Shown: piece by piece, positions 15,067 through 23,045 of the stretch
How the letters are laid out: every line of letters begins with the position of its first letter
Position numbering within the stretch: the first letter of the stretch is position 1
Source: DATATV01 sp035551355
GTDB taxonomy: Bacteria; Actinomycetota; Actinomycetes; Mycobacteriales; Pseudonocardiaceae
Direction of reading: 5' to 3'
DNA length: 32,225 nt
Assembly (NCBI GenBank): GCA_035551355.1
Contig: DASZNF010000097.1
Location: 1 to 32,225, forward strand
Notes under the pieces: generated by a model
Told to the model about the DNA's origin: nothing
The model's database searches: none
Seen by the model: the letters and a program-made list of their open reading frames with translations, nothing else
Position numbers and translations under genes: made by a program

Positions 15067-16407
15067 TCAGCCGCCGGTCGAGACCAGACATCGGATGAGA
15101 TTCAGCACGCGAAACCGCGAACGGCGCTGCCCGGCCTCCGGCCGGATGACACCCTGCGCCAACAGGCGGCGTAACAGGCGGGCGCACACCGCGGAACCGA
15201 GGCCGGTCACGGCCGCGGCGTCCGATATCGAAAATCCGGTGCCGAGCCGGGCGAGTTTGCCGACACAGTCGCGTTCCGCGTCGGTCAGCACGGTGAGCGA
15301 TTCGCCGAGACTTTCGCGGACACCGGCCCCGTCGTCGTCGAGCAGGCCGAACGGGTCCGCTTCGGCGTGCTGCCGAAGCTCCGCAGGCTCGTACATGGCG
15401 AACCAGGAGGCCAGTGCCTGCAGCCCCGCCGGCAGGCCGTCCACACACCTGGTCAACACCGCGATATCCCCGGCATTCTCGGGCGTCACGTCGAGTTCCG
15501 GCCGCACCTGCCGGGCCCGGCTGACCAGTAGCCGGATCGACGCCATGTCAGCGAGGTTCGCCGGGCTGTGCGGGCCGGGGTGGTCGGGCACGGCCAATGG
15601 CGGGAGCGGGAACGCCCGCTCGCCGGGGACCTGGAACTGCCGGTCCGCGGTGGCCAGCACCCGCAGGCCGGCACACCGCTGCATCAGCCTGCCGACCCGG
15701 TCCATCCGTACCTCGTTCGGATCGTGACCGTCCAGCACCAGCAACGTCGGGTGTTCGCCGATCACCCCGGCCAGTTCGCCGAGTTCCGCCCCTGACGCGG
15801 TGAGCAGCCCGTCCAGCCCCGATCGGATCACGACTGCCAGTGGGGCCGGTGTGACGGGCGTCCCGGTGGGGCGGACCTCGTCGGACGACGTCCACAGCAC
15901 GCCGAACCGCCTGGCCTGGTGCAGGTGCCCGGCGACCTCCAGGGCCAGCCGGCTCTTGCCGACTCCACTGGGCCCGATGATCGTGACGATCGGCCGACCG
16001 GCCGAACGGAATGCGCCGTGCAGCGCGGCAAGTTCGGCGTCCCGGCCGAGCAGCCCGTCGACCCGCGACGGCGGTGGGATCGGATTGGCCCGGTAGAGGG
16101 CACTGAGCTGGTCGCTCGTCGTGGAATGGCCAGCCAGGGCAAGGAATTCGACCCGCTCCTGGCCATCCAGTCCGAGCCCGTCGGCGATCAGCCGCACCGT
16201 CTCCGCACGGGGCCGGCAACGATCCTGTTCGATATCTCGAATTCCGCGGATGCTGACGGGGATTCGCTCGGCGAGTTGCCGCTGGGTCAGGTTCCGGCGC
16301 GTCCGATGTTGCCAGAGCAGGCCGCCGAGTTGCTGGCACACGTCCAATCCTCCAAGCAATTCCCGGTCGATTATTGGGCCCGTCGCGCTGCTGTCCGTGG
16401 TGAGCAT
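15067..16407 (-). CDS. XRE-type HTH regulator with NB-ARC-like ATPase domain
   Basis: 446 aa from ATG 16407 (GGAAGG nine bases upstream); the open frame extends further but crosses the divergent gene's promoter. Residues about 24-80 are an XRE helix-turn-helix (QLGGLLWQHRTRRNLTQRQLAERIPVSIRGIRDIEQDRCRP in parts). The SRVDGLLGRDAELAAL linker leads to an AAA/NB-ARC module with Walker A GPSGVGKS (145-152) and Walker B LLVLDG (222-227). The C-terminal part has a winged-helix-like end (SISDAAAVTGLGSAVCARLLRRLL). It lacks the long TPR or LuxR tail of larger STAND regulators. It diverges from the SARP gene with 168 bases between, so mutual regulation is plausible. Its target is unknown. Confidence 0.8.
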   Translation of the reverse strand: MLTTDSSATGPIIDRELLGGLDVCQQLGGLLWQHRTRRNLTQRQLAERIPVSIRGIRDIEQDRCRPRAETVRLIADGLGLDGQERVEFLALAGHSTTSDQLSALYRANPIPPPSRVDGLLGRDAELAALHGAFRSAGRPIVTIIGPSGVGKSRLALEVAGHLHQARRFGVLWTSSDEVRPTGTPVTPAPLAVVIRSGLDGLLTASGAELGELAGVIGEHPTLLVLDGHDPNEVRMDRVGRLMQRCAGLRVLATADRQFQVPGERAFPLPPLAVPDHPGPHSPANLADMASIRLLVSRARQVRPELDVTPENAGDIAVLTRCVDGLPAGLQALASWFAMYEPAELRQHAEADPFGLLDDDGAGVRESLGESLTVLTDAERDCVGKLARLGTGFSISDAAAVTGLGSAVCARLLRRLLAQGVIRPEAGQRRSRFRVLNLIRCLVSTGG

Positions 16408-16507
16408 CCAGGGCGGCCTTCCCCACCGGATCCCGCCTCGGTACCGTCCCGGCGGCCAGCGGCAGTTCCCGATTTGGCATATAGTCGGTGGGGGCTGAGG
16501 CGCGGAA

Positions 16508-16536
16508 TTGCACATACAACCACCCAAAACTAAGGG
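16508..16536 (+). promoter_or_regulatory. Candidate promoter of the SARP gene
   Basis: TTGCAC (16508-16513), 17 bases, TAAGGG (16531-16536). The -10 lacks the final T, so the match is partial. Spacing and location fit a start about 30-40 bases before the GTG. Confidence 0.25.
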
Positions 16537-16575
16537 GGTAGGGCACTCATCGGTCTGCACAGTGCGGGCGAGATC

Positions 16576-19500
16576 GTGGAGTTCCGTATCCTGGGGAGTT
16601 TGGAGATCTGGTCGGGCGGACGACGAGTGACGTTGGGTGGCCGGCGAGCCGAATGCGTGCTGGCGACACTGCTCCTCGATATTAATCGCGTCGTTCCGGT
16701 CGCCCGGCTCGTCGACGCCGGCTGGGACGAGCGCCCACCGCCGACGGCTGCCCACCAGGTGCGGAAAACGGTTGCCGAATTACGCCGCCGGCTGCCCGGC
16801 GGCCCTGACCTGATCCACACCGACGGTGCCGGATACCGCATCGTGCTCTCGGAGGACCAGCTGGATCTGAGCCGGTTCGACGCCTTGCTGCGCCGCGCGC
16901 GGGAGGCGACCGCCGACGGCCAGCCGGACCAGGTCATCACCCATTTGCGGCAGGCACTGGACATCTGGCGGGGACCGGCGTTCGCCGGGCTGGACGGCTT
17001 GGTCATCACCGCGGCGGCGACCGTGCTGGACGAGCGCAGGTTGGCCGCGACCGATCAGTTGATGGACTTGTGCCTGGCCGCGGGCGAGGCGCGCGAGCTG
17101 GTGGCCGCGCTGCGCGCGCAGCTGGCCGAACACCCGCTCCGCGAGAAGACCCGGGGCCAGCTGATGGTTGCCCTCTACCGGTGTGGCCGCCAGGCCGAGG
17201 CGCTGCACCTGTACGACCAGGGCCGGCGGGTGCTCGCCGAGCAACTCGGCGTCGATCCCGGACCGGATCTGATGAATCTGCACGAGCGGATGCTGCGCAA
17301 CGATCCGGCCCTGCTCGCTCCGGCCGAGTCCAGCCGCCTCGCCGAATCCTTGCGGAACGACGAATCCGGCCAACCCGCCGAACCCGCCGAGGCCGGCCCG
17401 GCCACCTCCACCGTGACCGACCCGACGATCCCGGACCGACCCAGCACACTGCCCTATGACGTCCCGGACTTCGTCGGCCGGGAGACCGAACTCGTGCGGA
17501 TACAGGAGTGGGCACGTACCCAGGTGGGCGACGGCCTGGCGATCCTCACGATCGACGGTATGCCTGGCGTCGGCAAGACCTCCCTGATGCTGCATGCGGC
17601 GCGCCGGGTTGCCGAGGGTTTCCCCGACGGCCAGCTTTTCATTGATCTGCACGGCTTGGACGGTGGCCGGGAGCCGATGCGGCCGGCGGAGGCGCTGTAC
17701 GTCCTGCTGTACGAGTCGGGCGTGCCGGGTGAGCGGATGCCGGAGGACGTCCCGGCCCGCGCCGCATTGTGGCGTGCGCAGACAGCCCATCGGAAACTGT
17801 TGATACTGCTGGACAATGCCGCCGACGCCGCACAGGTCCGGCCGCTGCTGCCCGGCGCCGCCGGTTGCCTGGTCATGATCACCAGCCGGTCGAGACCCGT
17901 TGGGCTGGACGGCATCCTGCCGATCTCGCTCGAACTGCCCCCGCGCGTGGAAGCCATCCAACTGGTCACCCGCATTCTCGGCGCCCGGCGGGTGGCGCGG
18001 GAACCCGAGAACGCCGATGCTCTGGTGGCGGCCTGTGGTGGGCTGCCACTGGCGATCCGGGTCGCGGCGACCCGGCTGCACAACCGTCCACAATGGTCGA
18101 TCGGACACCTGGTGGACCGGCTCGCCGACCGGGAGCGGCGGTTGACCGAACTGTCGGTCGACGACCGGAGCGTCGCGGCGGCGATCAGCCTGTCCTACGA
18201 CGCGCTCGACCCGGACAGCCGGCGGACGCTCGGGCTGCTCGGGCTGCTGCCCGAGGTCGAATTCGACGCCTACGCCGTGGCCGCGCTCGCGGACACGCCG
18301 GTGGCCGTGGCCGAGCGGCGTCTCGAGGATCTGGTCGACGCCCGGCTGGTCACGCTGGGGGCGCAGGGGCACTACCAGTTGCACGACATAATCCGGAGTT
18401 TCGCCCGCGCCGTCGAGAGAACGGAGTCCGACGACTCCCGGGCGGCCGCCCGGCGCCGGCTGTTCGACCACTACCTGCGGGCCGCCGATGCGGCAGCCGA
18501 GCGCATCCAGCCGGGGCGGGCCAGATTCCCTGCCGCGTACCGGTGCCCACCGGGCGATGTGCCACCCCTGGCCGACCGGGCGGCGGCCATGACGTGGTTC
18601 GACACCGAGTGCCAGGCCCTCCTGGCGGCCGTGCAGGACGCCGCCGCGGACGGACTCCACGAGCACGCCTGCGAACTGCCTCGCACCATCGCCTACTACC
18701 TCCAGCTGCGTGGTCGCATGCCGGAGCTCTCGGCGGTGCTCAAGGTGGGTCTCGCGGCGGCACGGCACCTCGGCGACGGCGCGCTCGAGGTGCGCGGCCT
18801 GATCAACCTGAGCATCCCGCACTGGCATTCCGGCCGGTTCGACATGGCGCTGGACTGCGCGGAACGCGCGCTCACCATCGCGCGGCGAACCCACGACCGG
18901 GCCGGTGAGGGGATCGCCCTCGGCCGGGTGGGCACGCTGTTGAACAGCTTCGGGCGCTACCCCGAGGCGATGCGTTGTCACCGTCAGGCTCTGGAGGTGT
19001 CCGAGCAGGTCGGCGATCGGCGCGAAACCAGTCGCGCGCTGTCGAACATGAGCGTCGCGCTGTCGGCTCTCGGCCGGTACGACGAGGCACGGTCGGCCGC
19101 GTGGCGGGCGGTGCGGCTCGACCACGAACTCGCCGACGGCGGTAGCGAGGTCGTCGCGCTGGTCAACCTGGCGACCGCGCAGATCGGGCTGGCCGACTAC
19201 GACGCCGCCCAGGAGGCCCTACGCGGTGCCCAGGTGTTGGCGTCCGGCGACGGCACTCCGAACGGCGAGGCGGTGACGCTCGCCCGGTACGCGGACCTGT
19301 TCCGGCGGATCGGCCGGTACGACGAGGCGATCCAGCACGGGCAGGACGCGTTGGACATTCTGTGGCGCATCCGGCGGCCGGCGATCGCCGCCGAGGTGGA
19401 GAACACCCTGGGCCGGATCCACCACGCGGGGGATGATTACGACCTCGCGCTGGAACGGCACAAGCGAGCCCGGGCGCTCGCCGAGCGGGTCGGCTTCCGG

Positions 19501-19665
19501 ATCGAACTGGCCAGGGCCCTGGACGGCATGGCGCACGCCACGCTCGGGCTGCTGGATCGCACCACCGCGATCGGGTACTGGCAACAGGCCCTGGCCCACT
19601 TCGACGCGATGGGCCTGCCCGAGGCCGACCTGGTTCGCCGCGACCTGGACGGCGCAGGACACTAG
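16576..19665 (+). CDS. AfsR/SARP-family transcriptional regulator (HTH-BTAD-NB-ARC-TPR)
   Basis: 1029 aa from GTG 16576. Residues 1-95 are the OmpR-like winged helix of SARPs (MEFRILGSLEIWSGGRRVTLGG, LVDAGWDERPPPTAAHQVRKTVAELRRRL in parts, then GAGYRI). The bacterial transcriptional activation domain follows (RFDALLRRARE to QLGVDPGPDLMNLHERMLR, about 100-240). After a Glu/Pro/Ala linker comes the ATPase with Walker A GMPGVGKT (328-335) and Walker B LLILLDN, then TPR repeats from about 700 to the end (ALEVSEQVGDRRETSRALSNMSVAL, QHGQDALDIL). Large SARPs of this kind activate antibiotic clusters, often in response to phosphorylation or nucleotide state. It sits about 1 kb from the Hpg operon and is a natural candidate activator of the NRPS cluster; that link is inference. 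Confidence 0.92.
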   Translation: MEFRILGSLEIWSGGRRVTLGGRRAECVLATLLLDINRVVPVARLVDAGWDERPPPTAAHQVRKTVAELRRRLPGGPDLIHTDGAGYRIVLSEDQLDLSRFDALLRRAREATADGQPDQVITHLRQALDIWRGPAFAGLDGLVITAAATVLDERRLAATDQLMDLCLAAGEARELVAALRAQLAEHPLREKTRGQLMVALYRCGRQAEALHLYDQGRRVLAEQLGVDPGPDLMNLHERMLRNDPALLAPAESSRLAESLRNDESGQPAEPAEAGPATSTVTDPTIPDRPSTLPYDVPDFVGRETELVRIQEWARTQVGDGLAILTIDGMPGVGKTSLMLHAARRVAEGFPDGQLFIDLHGLDGGREPMRPAEALYVLLYESGVPGERMPEDVPARAALWRAQTAHRKLLILLDNAADAAQVRPLLPGAAGCLVMITSRSRPVGLDGILPISLELPPRVEAIQLVTRILGARRVAREPENADALVAACGGLPLAIRVAATRLHNRPQWSIGHLVDRLADRERRLTELSVDDRSVAAAISLSYDALDPDSRRTLGLLGLLPEVEFDAYAVAALADTPVAVAERRLEDLVDARLVTLGAQGHYQLHDIIRSFARAVERTESDDSRAAARRRLFDHYLRAADAAAERIQPGRARFPAAYRCPPGDVPPLADRAAAMTWFDTECQALLAAVQDAAADGLHEHACELPRTIAYYLQLRGRMPELSAVLKVGLAAARHLGDGALEVRGLINLSIPHWHSGRFDMALDCAERALTIARRTHDRAGEGIALGRVGTLLNSFGRYPEAMRCHRQALEVSEQVGDRRETSRALSNMSVALSALGRYDEARSAAWRAVRLDHELADGGSEVVALVNLATAQIGLADYDAAQEALRGAQVLASGDGTPNGEAVTLARYADLFRRIGRYDEAIQHGQDALDILWRIRRPAIAAEVENTLGRIHHAGDDYDLALERHKRARALAERVGFRIELARALDGMAHATLGLLDRTTAIGYWQQALAHFDAMGLPEADLVRRDLDGAGH

Positions 19666-19675
19666 CTGTTTCATC

Positions 19676-19690
19676 AGCGGCGAAGCCGCT
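19676..19690 (+). terminator. Short hairpin after the SARP gene
   Basis: AGCGGC (19676-19681), GAA loop, GCCGCT (19685-19690), 11 bases after the stop codon. The stem is short but fully GC-rich apart from its ends. Confidence 0.4.
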
Positions 19691-19703
19691 TGCTCGCTCC
19701 GCT

Positions 19704-19746
19704 ACCCGCACCGCTCCGCTACGCAAGACCCGCACCGCTACGCAAG
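19704..19746. repeat. Imperfect direct repeat of about 20 bp
   Basis: 19704-19727 and 19728-19746 repeat ACCCGCACCGCT...ACGCAAG head to tail. The second copy lacks one CCGCT pentamer. Together with the preceding hairpin this non-coding segment has the look of a small repetitive element. Confidence 0.6.
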
Positions 19747-19777
19747 CCACTTTCACAACACTCTCTAGTCTGCCCGG

Positions 19778-20250
19778 ATGCCGAGCGAGTTCAGTCCCAC
19801 CGCACGGGCCCTGCGCGCCTTGGAAATCCTCCAGACCCGCCCCTGCACCACCGCCGACCAGCTCGCCGAGCGGCTGGGCGTCACAGAGCGGGCCGCCCGC
19901 CGCTACGTCGGGATCCTCCGGGAGGCCGGTATCCCGGTCGACTCGGCCCGTGGACCGCACGGCGGGTACCGGCTGCGGCGAGGCACGAAGCTGCCGCCGA
20001 TCGTGTTCACCCAGGCCGAGGCCCTTTCGACGCCCCGCCGGCCGAGGTCGCCCCCTGGATCCGGCCTCCCATGGGACGGCTTCACCCATTCGGGGACGGG
20101 TGCGTGCTCGTGGGCAGCACCAGCAATCCCGCGATGTGCGCGCAGGAATGGCTGGCCGCCGTGCCGTTCGCCTTCCACGCCGAGGGCGGGCCCGAGTTGC
20201 GCGCCGCGGTCGCGACCGTCGCGACCCGATTCGCCGCCGCCCTGGACTGA
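19778..20250 (+). pseudogene. WYL/YafY-type transcriptional regulator, internally deleted and frameshifted
   Basis: ATG 19778 opens a clear DeoR/YafY helix-turn-helix: SPTARALRALEILQTRPCTTADQLAERLGVTERAARRYVGILREAGIPVDSARGPHGGYRL in parts, ending KLPPIVFTQAEAL at about 20031. Intact relatives then continue with a WYL domain of about 200 residues. Here the match jumps to the family's C-terminus, in another frame: LHPFGDGCVLVGSTSNPAMCAQEWLAAVPF and ELRAAVATVATRFAAALD, ending at TGA 20248-20250. So most of the WYL domain is missing and the two ends are one frame apart. The regulator can hardly be functional, although a short HTH-only protein could still be made. Confidence 0.8.
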
Positions 20251-20701
20251 CAAACCCGGACAGCGACCGGCGGACAAGGACGGTCGTCCGGCCGATCCCG
20301 GTCATCGAGGTGACCGTGGATGCCCTGGCACACCGGAAAGATTCCCGGCTTCGGATCGGCCGCGATCTGGGTGACCTGCTCGTGCGGTTCCGCGAAGAGC
20401 CCGAACCGGCGAGCGGGCTGTTCTCGGCACCATACTTCATGATCACTTACCGTGATCATGAAGCTGCTGTATCCGCTGGTGGCGTGGGTGTCCGAGCGAG
20501 TGATGCCGCACGCTCGCCCCAACCGATCCACAGATTCTCGACATTGCTCAATTCCCCGACCAAGCGATTTCAAGAATCCGCTGCTCATAATAGCTCTGTT
20601 GACGTCAATATAGTGCGGTTAGGGTCGCTTAAACGCATATCCATGCGCCTGTTTCGCTCCCGCTCCAGCCGGCCCTCACGAACGCCGGCGCCACGGGCCA
20701 G
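20251..20701. other. 450-base stretch without a recognised gene
   Basis: It holds the perfect 12-bp inverted repeat at 20436-20464 and otherwise short unremarkable frames with no family resemblance. The last 150 bases are more AT-rich than their surroundings. It separates the broken WYL regulator from the first gene of the Hpg cluster and probably marks the cluster's left border. Confidence 0.5.
20436..20464. repeat. Perfect 12-bp inverted repeat
   Basis: CTTCATGATCAC (20436-20447) and GTGATCATGAAG (20453-20464) flank TTACC. The stem is AT-rich for this genome. It could be an operator, a terminator of the prephenate dehydrogenase operon (about 240 bases away), or the end of a lost mobile element. 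Confidence 0.7.
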
Positions 20702-21589
20702 TCATGCGGGCTGATGTGCCCCGTTGGTCAGGAACTCCCGGCCCCGGTTGCCGCGTTCCAGCAGTGCCCGCACCACGCTCAGGTCCGGGTCGGACTGGTC
20801 AGCCAAGGCACGCAGCACTTCGGCCACCGCGCGCACGTCGTCGGCCACCGCGATGAGCGCTTCGGCGACCGCGGCGGAGTTGCGGGTGAGGATCTGCGTC
20901 CACAGCGTGGTGTTCCCGGCCGCGATCCGGGTGCTGTCCAACACGCCCCGGCCGGCCAGCCGCAGGGCGAGCGCGTCCGGGCCGGCGAACAGCGCGGCGA
21001 GCGCGCTGGCCACGACATGGGGTGCGTGCGAGCTGACCGCCACGGCCCGGTCGTGCTGGTGCGCGTCCACCAGGCAGACCAGCGCACCGGACAGCGCCAC
21101 GGTGTCGGCCACCACCCGTGTCGCCGTGCCCTCGGTCGCGTCGGTCGGGCACAACACCCACGGCCGGCCCTCGAACAGGTCGGCCCGGGCGGCCGCGGGA
21201 CCGGACTGATGCCCGCCGGCCATCGGATGTCCCGGCACGAATCGGGAAAGGTCGCAGCCCAGCTCCCTGGCGTCCGCGATGATCGTCGCTTTCACGCTGG
21301 CCACGTCGGTGTAGTAAAGGCCGAGCCGGGCCTGCTGCGCGGCGCGCAGTGTCTCGGCCACGGCGGCCGGCGGCACCGCGATCACGACCAGGTCCGCCGG
21401 CCCGGCCCGGCCGGCCAGCGGTTCGCCCGCACCCATGCGTACGGCCAGCCGCACCGCGTCCGGGTCCCGGTCGACCAGGCCGACTCGCACGCCGTGTCGG
21501 CGCAGGGCGAGCGCGACCGAGGTGCCGACCAGCCCGGTGCCGAGCACGGTCACCCGATCCGGGGTGACCGGCCGGTGCGGCGCGGTCAT
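20702..21589 (-). CDS. tyrA: Prephenate dehydrogenase (Hpg precursor supply)
   Basis: 295 aa from ATG 21589, which overlaps the chorismate mutase stop as ATGA; the open frame further upstream lies inside that gene. A Rossmann fold opens the protein (VTVLGTGLVGTSVALALRRHG with GTGLVGTS at 17-24, then the acidic VDRD that favours NAD). The catalytic/substrate motif HPMAGGHQSG (His121) and the later SSHAPHVVASALA and GGRGVLDSTRIAAGNTTLW regions fit TyrA. There is no ACT domain at the C-terminus, so tyrosine feedback is probably absent. It converts prephenate to 4-hydroxyphenylpyruvate, the substrate of HmaS in this cluster. Dedicated copies of this enzyme are usual in Hpg-peptide clusters. Confidence 0.9.
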   Translation of the reverse strand: MTAPHRPVTPDRVTVLGTGLVGTSVALALRRHGVRVGLVDRDPDAVRLAVRMGAGEPLAGRAGPADLVVIAVPPAAVAETLRAAQQARLGLYYTDVASVKATIIADARELGCDLSRFVPGHPMAGGHQSGPAAARADLFEGRPWVLCPTDATEGTATRVVADTVALSGALVCLVDAHQHDRAVAVSSHAPHVVASALAALFAGPDALALRLAGRGVLDSTRIAAGNTTLWTQILTRNSAAVAEALIAVADDVRAVAEVLRALADQSDPDLSVVRALLERGNRGREFLTNGAHQPA

Positions 21590-21969
21590 CGGTCCGCTCC
21601 GGCCGTCGCCAGATCTGGCCGCAGGGCCTCCGCGCCGTCCAGATACACGTGCCGGATCGCGGACCGCGGCCGGCCGGTCCGCACATGCGCCAGAAGCCGT
21701 ACCACTCTGGGAAGCGCGCCGGGCACCGCGATCTCCGCCGCGCACATCAGCGGAACGGACACCAGCCCCAGCCGCCGCGCCGCGGCGGCTGGAAACGCCG
21801 CCGTCAGGTCCGGAGTGGCCGTGAACATAATGCTGACGATGTCCTCATCGGACAGTCCATTGTGCTTGATCACCTCGCCGAGCAGCCGCGCCGTGCGCTC
21901 GACGATCACGTCCGCGTCGTCGGTGCCGATCTGGATCGCGCCCCGGATGGCCTGGATGGTCGAGCTCAC
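21586..21969 (-). CDS. aroH: Monofunctional chorismate mutase, AroH type
   Basis: 127 aa from GTG 21969, chosen because GGAGG lies five bases upstream and the length equals the Bacillus AroH enzyme; the frame is open further upstream. Active-site residues fall in place: Arg9 in AIRGA, LTAAFP after SIMFTATPDL, Cys76 and Glu79 in MCAAE, Arg91, Tyr109 in IRHVYL, and the ending ALRPDL. It rearranges chorismate to prephenate. AroH-type mutases are trimers, unlike the AroQ type more common in actinobacteria for primary metabolism, which supports a cluster-dedicated copy. Translationally coupled to prephenate dehydrogenase downstream. Divergent from the LmbU-type regulator. Confidence 0.92.
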   Translation of the reverse strand: MSSTIQAIRGAIQIGTDDADVIVERTARLLGEVIKHNGLSDEDIVSIMFTATPDLTAAFPAAAARRLGLVSVPLMCAAEIAVPGALPRVVRLLAHVRTGRPRSAIRHVYLDGAEALRPDLATAGADR

Positions 21970-22060
21970 ACTGGCCTCCACTCTTCGAATCACGCCGAAC
22001 TGCGTCCTAAAGCGACCTTCCCGCCGCCTTGTGAAATCCTCGCTAACCCTCATTATGTGA

Positions 22061-22084
22061 TGGTACTATCCAACATGACTGTTG
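22061..22084 (+). promoter_or_regulatory. Candidate extended -10 promoter and dyad for the LmbU-type gene
   Basis: TGG-TACTAT (22061-22069) fits an extended -10 box. Just downstream CAACA-n4-TGTTG (22071-22084) forms a small dyad that could be an operator. No convincing -35 is seen. Confidence 0.35.
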
Positions 22085-22106
22085 ATTTATGCGAGGGGGA
22101 TATATT

Positions 22107-22724
22107 GTGCAAAGGGTTTCCGAAAGACCTGAGAGCGTACGAGGAATACGCAAACCGGAGATTCTGACCACGAGGGTTGGGTTGAGGATTCCGGAGGATC
22201 TTGATTACGACGGTTGGGCAAGGGCCGGCCAGAAAATCGCCCGGGCGGCCGACATGTTCGCCTGGTGCATCGGCGACTGGCTGGCCTTCGGCGAGGACCG
22301 ATACACCGATCGATACCGGCACGCGGTCGACGCGGCCGGCCTGAACTACCAGACCCTGCGCAACTATGCATGGGTCGCCCGCCGTTTCGACATTTCCCGC
22401 CGGCGCCCGGCGCTGAGCGTGCAACATCATATCGAGGTCGCCGCGCTTCCGGCCGCCGAGCAGGAACACTGGCTACACCAGGCGGAGCAATTGAAATGGT
22501 CCCGGAACGAACTACGGAAGCGCATTCGGCAGTACCGGAAAGGCCGTTCATCGACCGATGCCGAGCAGCTTTCCATGCCGCTTTCCATGCCGCGCATTCA
22601 GGTGAGTTCCACCCAGCTTCAGTTGTGGCACCACGCCGCCGAACAGGACGAGCTGGATTTCCAGACCTGGGTGATAACCGCGCTGGACCGCTACGCGTCC
22701 GGTACCGTATCCGGCGATTCCTGA
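22107..22724 (+). CDS. lmbU: LmbU-family transcriptional regulator
   Basis: 205 aa from GTG 22107, preceded by GAGGGGG (22093-22099) at ideal spacing; ATG 22089 has no such site. The conserved core is unmistakable: VGLRIPEDLDYDGWARAGQKIARAADMFAWCIGDWLAFGEDRYTDRY in parts, then NYQTLRNYAWVARRFDISRRRPALSVQHHIEVAALPAAEQEHWL and WSRNELRKRIR, the DNA-binding region. LmbU proteins are pathway activators first known from lincomycin, with relatives in novobiocin and hormaomycin clusters. A 12-bp tandem duplication gives LSMP-LSMP at residues 155-162, in a linker. The gene is divergent from aroH-tyrA and followed by a small gene. It is the most likely cluster-situated activator. Confidence 0.92.
   Translation: MQRVSERPESVRGIRKPEILTTRVGLRIPEDLDYDGWARAGQKIARAADMFAWCIGDWLAFGEDRYTDRYRHAVDAAGLNYQTLRNYAWVARRFDISRRRPALSVQHHIEVAALPAAEQEHWLHQAEQLKWSRNELRKRIRQYRKGRSSTDAEQLSMPLSMPRIQVSSTQLQLWHHAAEQDELDFQTWVITALDRYASGTVSGDS
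22569..22592. repeat. 12-bp in-frame tandem duplication within the LmbU-type gene
   Basis: CTTTCCATGCCG occurs twice head to tail (22569-22580 and 22581-22592), adding four residues to the linker after the DNA-binding region. It looks like a recent slippage event. Confidence 0.85.
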
Positions 22725-22766
22725 TTCCGGTTCGCACGATCAATTCAGCACAGAGGAGTGGGGAGC

Positions 22767-23036
22767 ATGACCTTCGTTGAACCACCCGCGCCGGAGCCAC
22801 CGCCGATTCCGCTCTACGACCATCCGGGACTGACGTTCCTGGGCTGGTATCCGAACGCCGCACTGTCCGATCCGGACGGTCCGGGGCTGGACGCCGAATA
22901 CACCCGGTTGGCCGTCGTGCTGAGCCAACTGGCCGAACACGGTTCGGACGAACAGGTCGAGCGGGCCGGCCAGGTGCTGGCCCGAACCCGCCTCGACCTG
23001 ACCGCCCTGCTCGCGCAGGCCGACCGGGAGCGGTAG
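22767..23036 (+). CDS. Small hypothetical protein, 89 aa, in the Hpg cluster
   Basis: ATG 22767 follows GAGGAGTGGGGAG (22753-22765), a strong ribosome site, 42 bases after the LmbU-type gene. The N-terminus is Pro-rich (EPPAPEPPPIPLYDHPG), then FLGWYPNAALSDPDGPGLDAEYTRLAVV (read in parts) leads into a C-terminal helical half with heptad-like spacing (LSQLAEHGSDEQVERAGQVLARTRLDLTALLAQADRE). No signal peptide or membrane segment. I do not recognise the family and it is not an MbtH protein (the conserved W and NxE motifs are absent). It ends nine bases before the convergent hmo stop. Co-expression with the regulator suggests an accessory or regulatory partner. Confidence 0.7.
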   Translation: MTFVEPPAPEPPPIPLYDHPGLTFLGWYPNAALSDPDGPGLDAEYTRLAVVLSQLAEHGSDEQVERAGQVLARTRLDLTALLAQADRER

Positions 23037-23045
23037 CCGGCCGGC

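Noticed and set aside
16780..19125. A 781-codon open frame on the minus strand, opposite the SARP gene
   Set aside because: It mirrors the SARP codon pattern, has no recognisable domains and no ribosome site.
22767..23036. MbtH-like protein
   Set aside because: The small gene's product lacks the MbtH motifs (NxEXQxSxWP and the conserved Trp residues).
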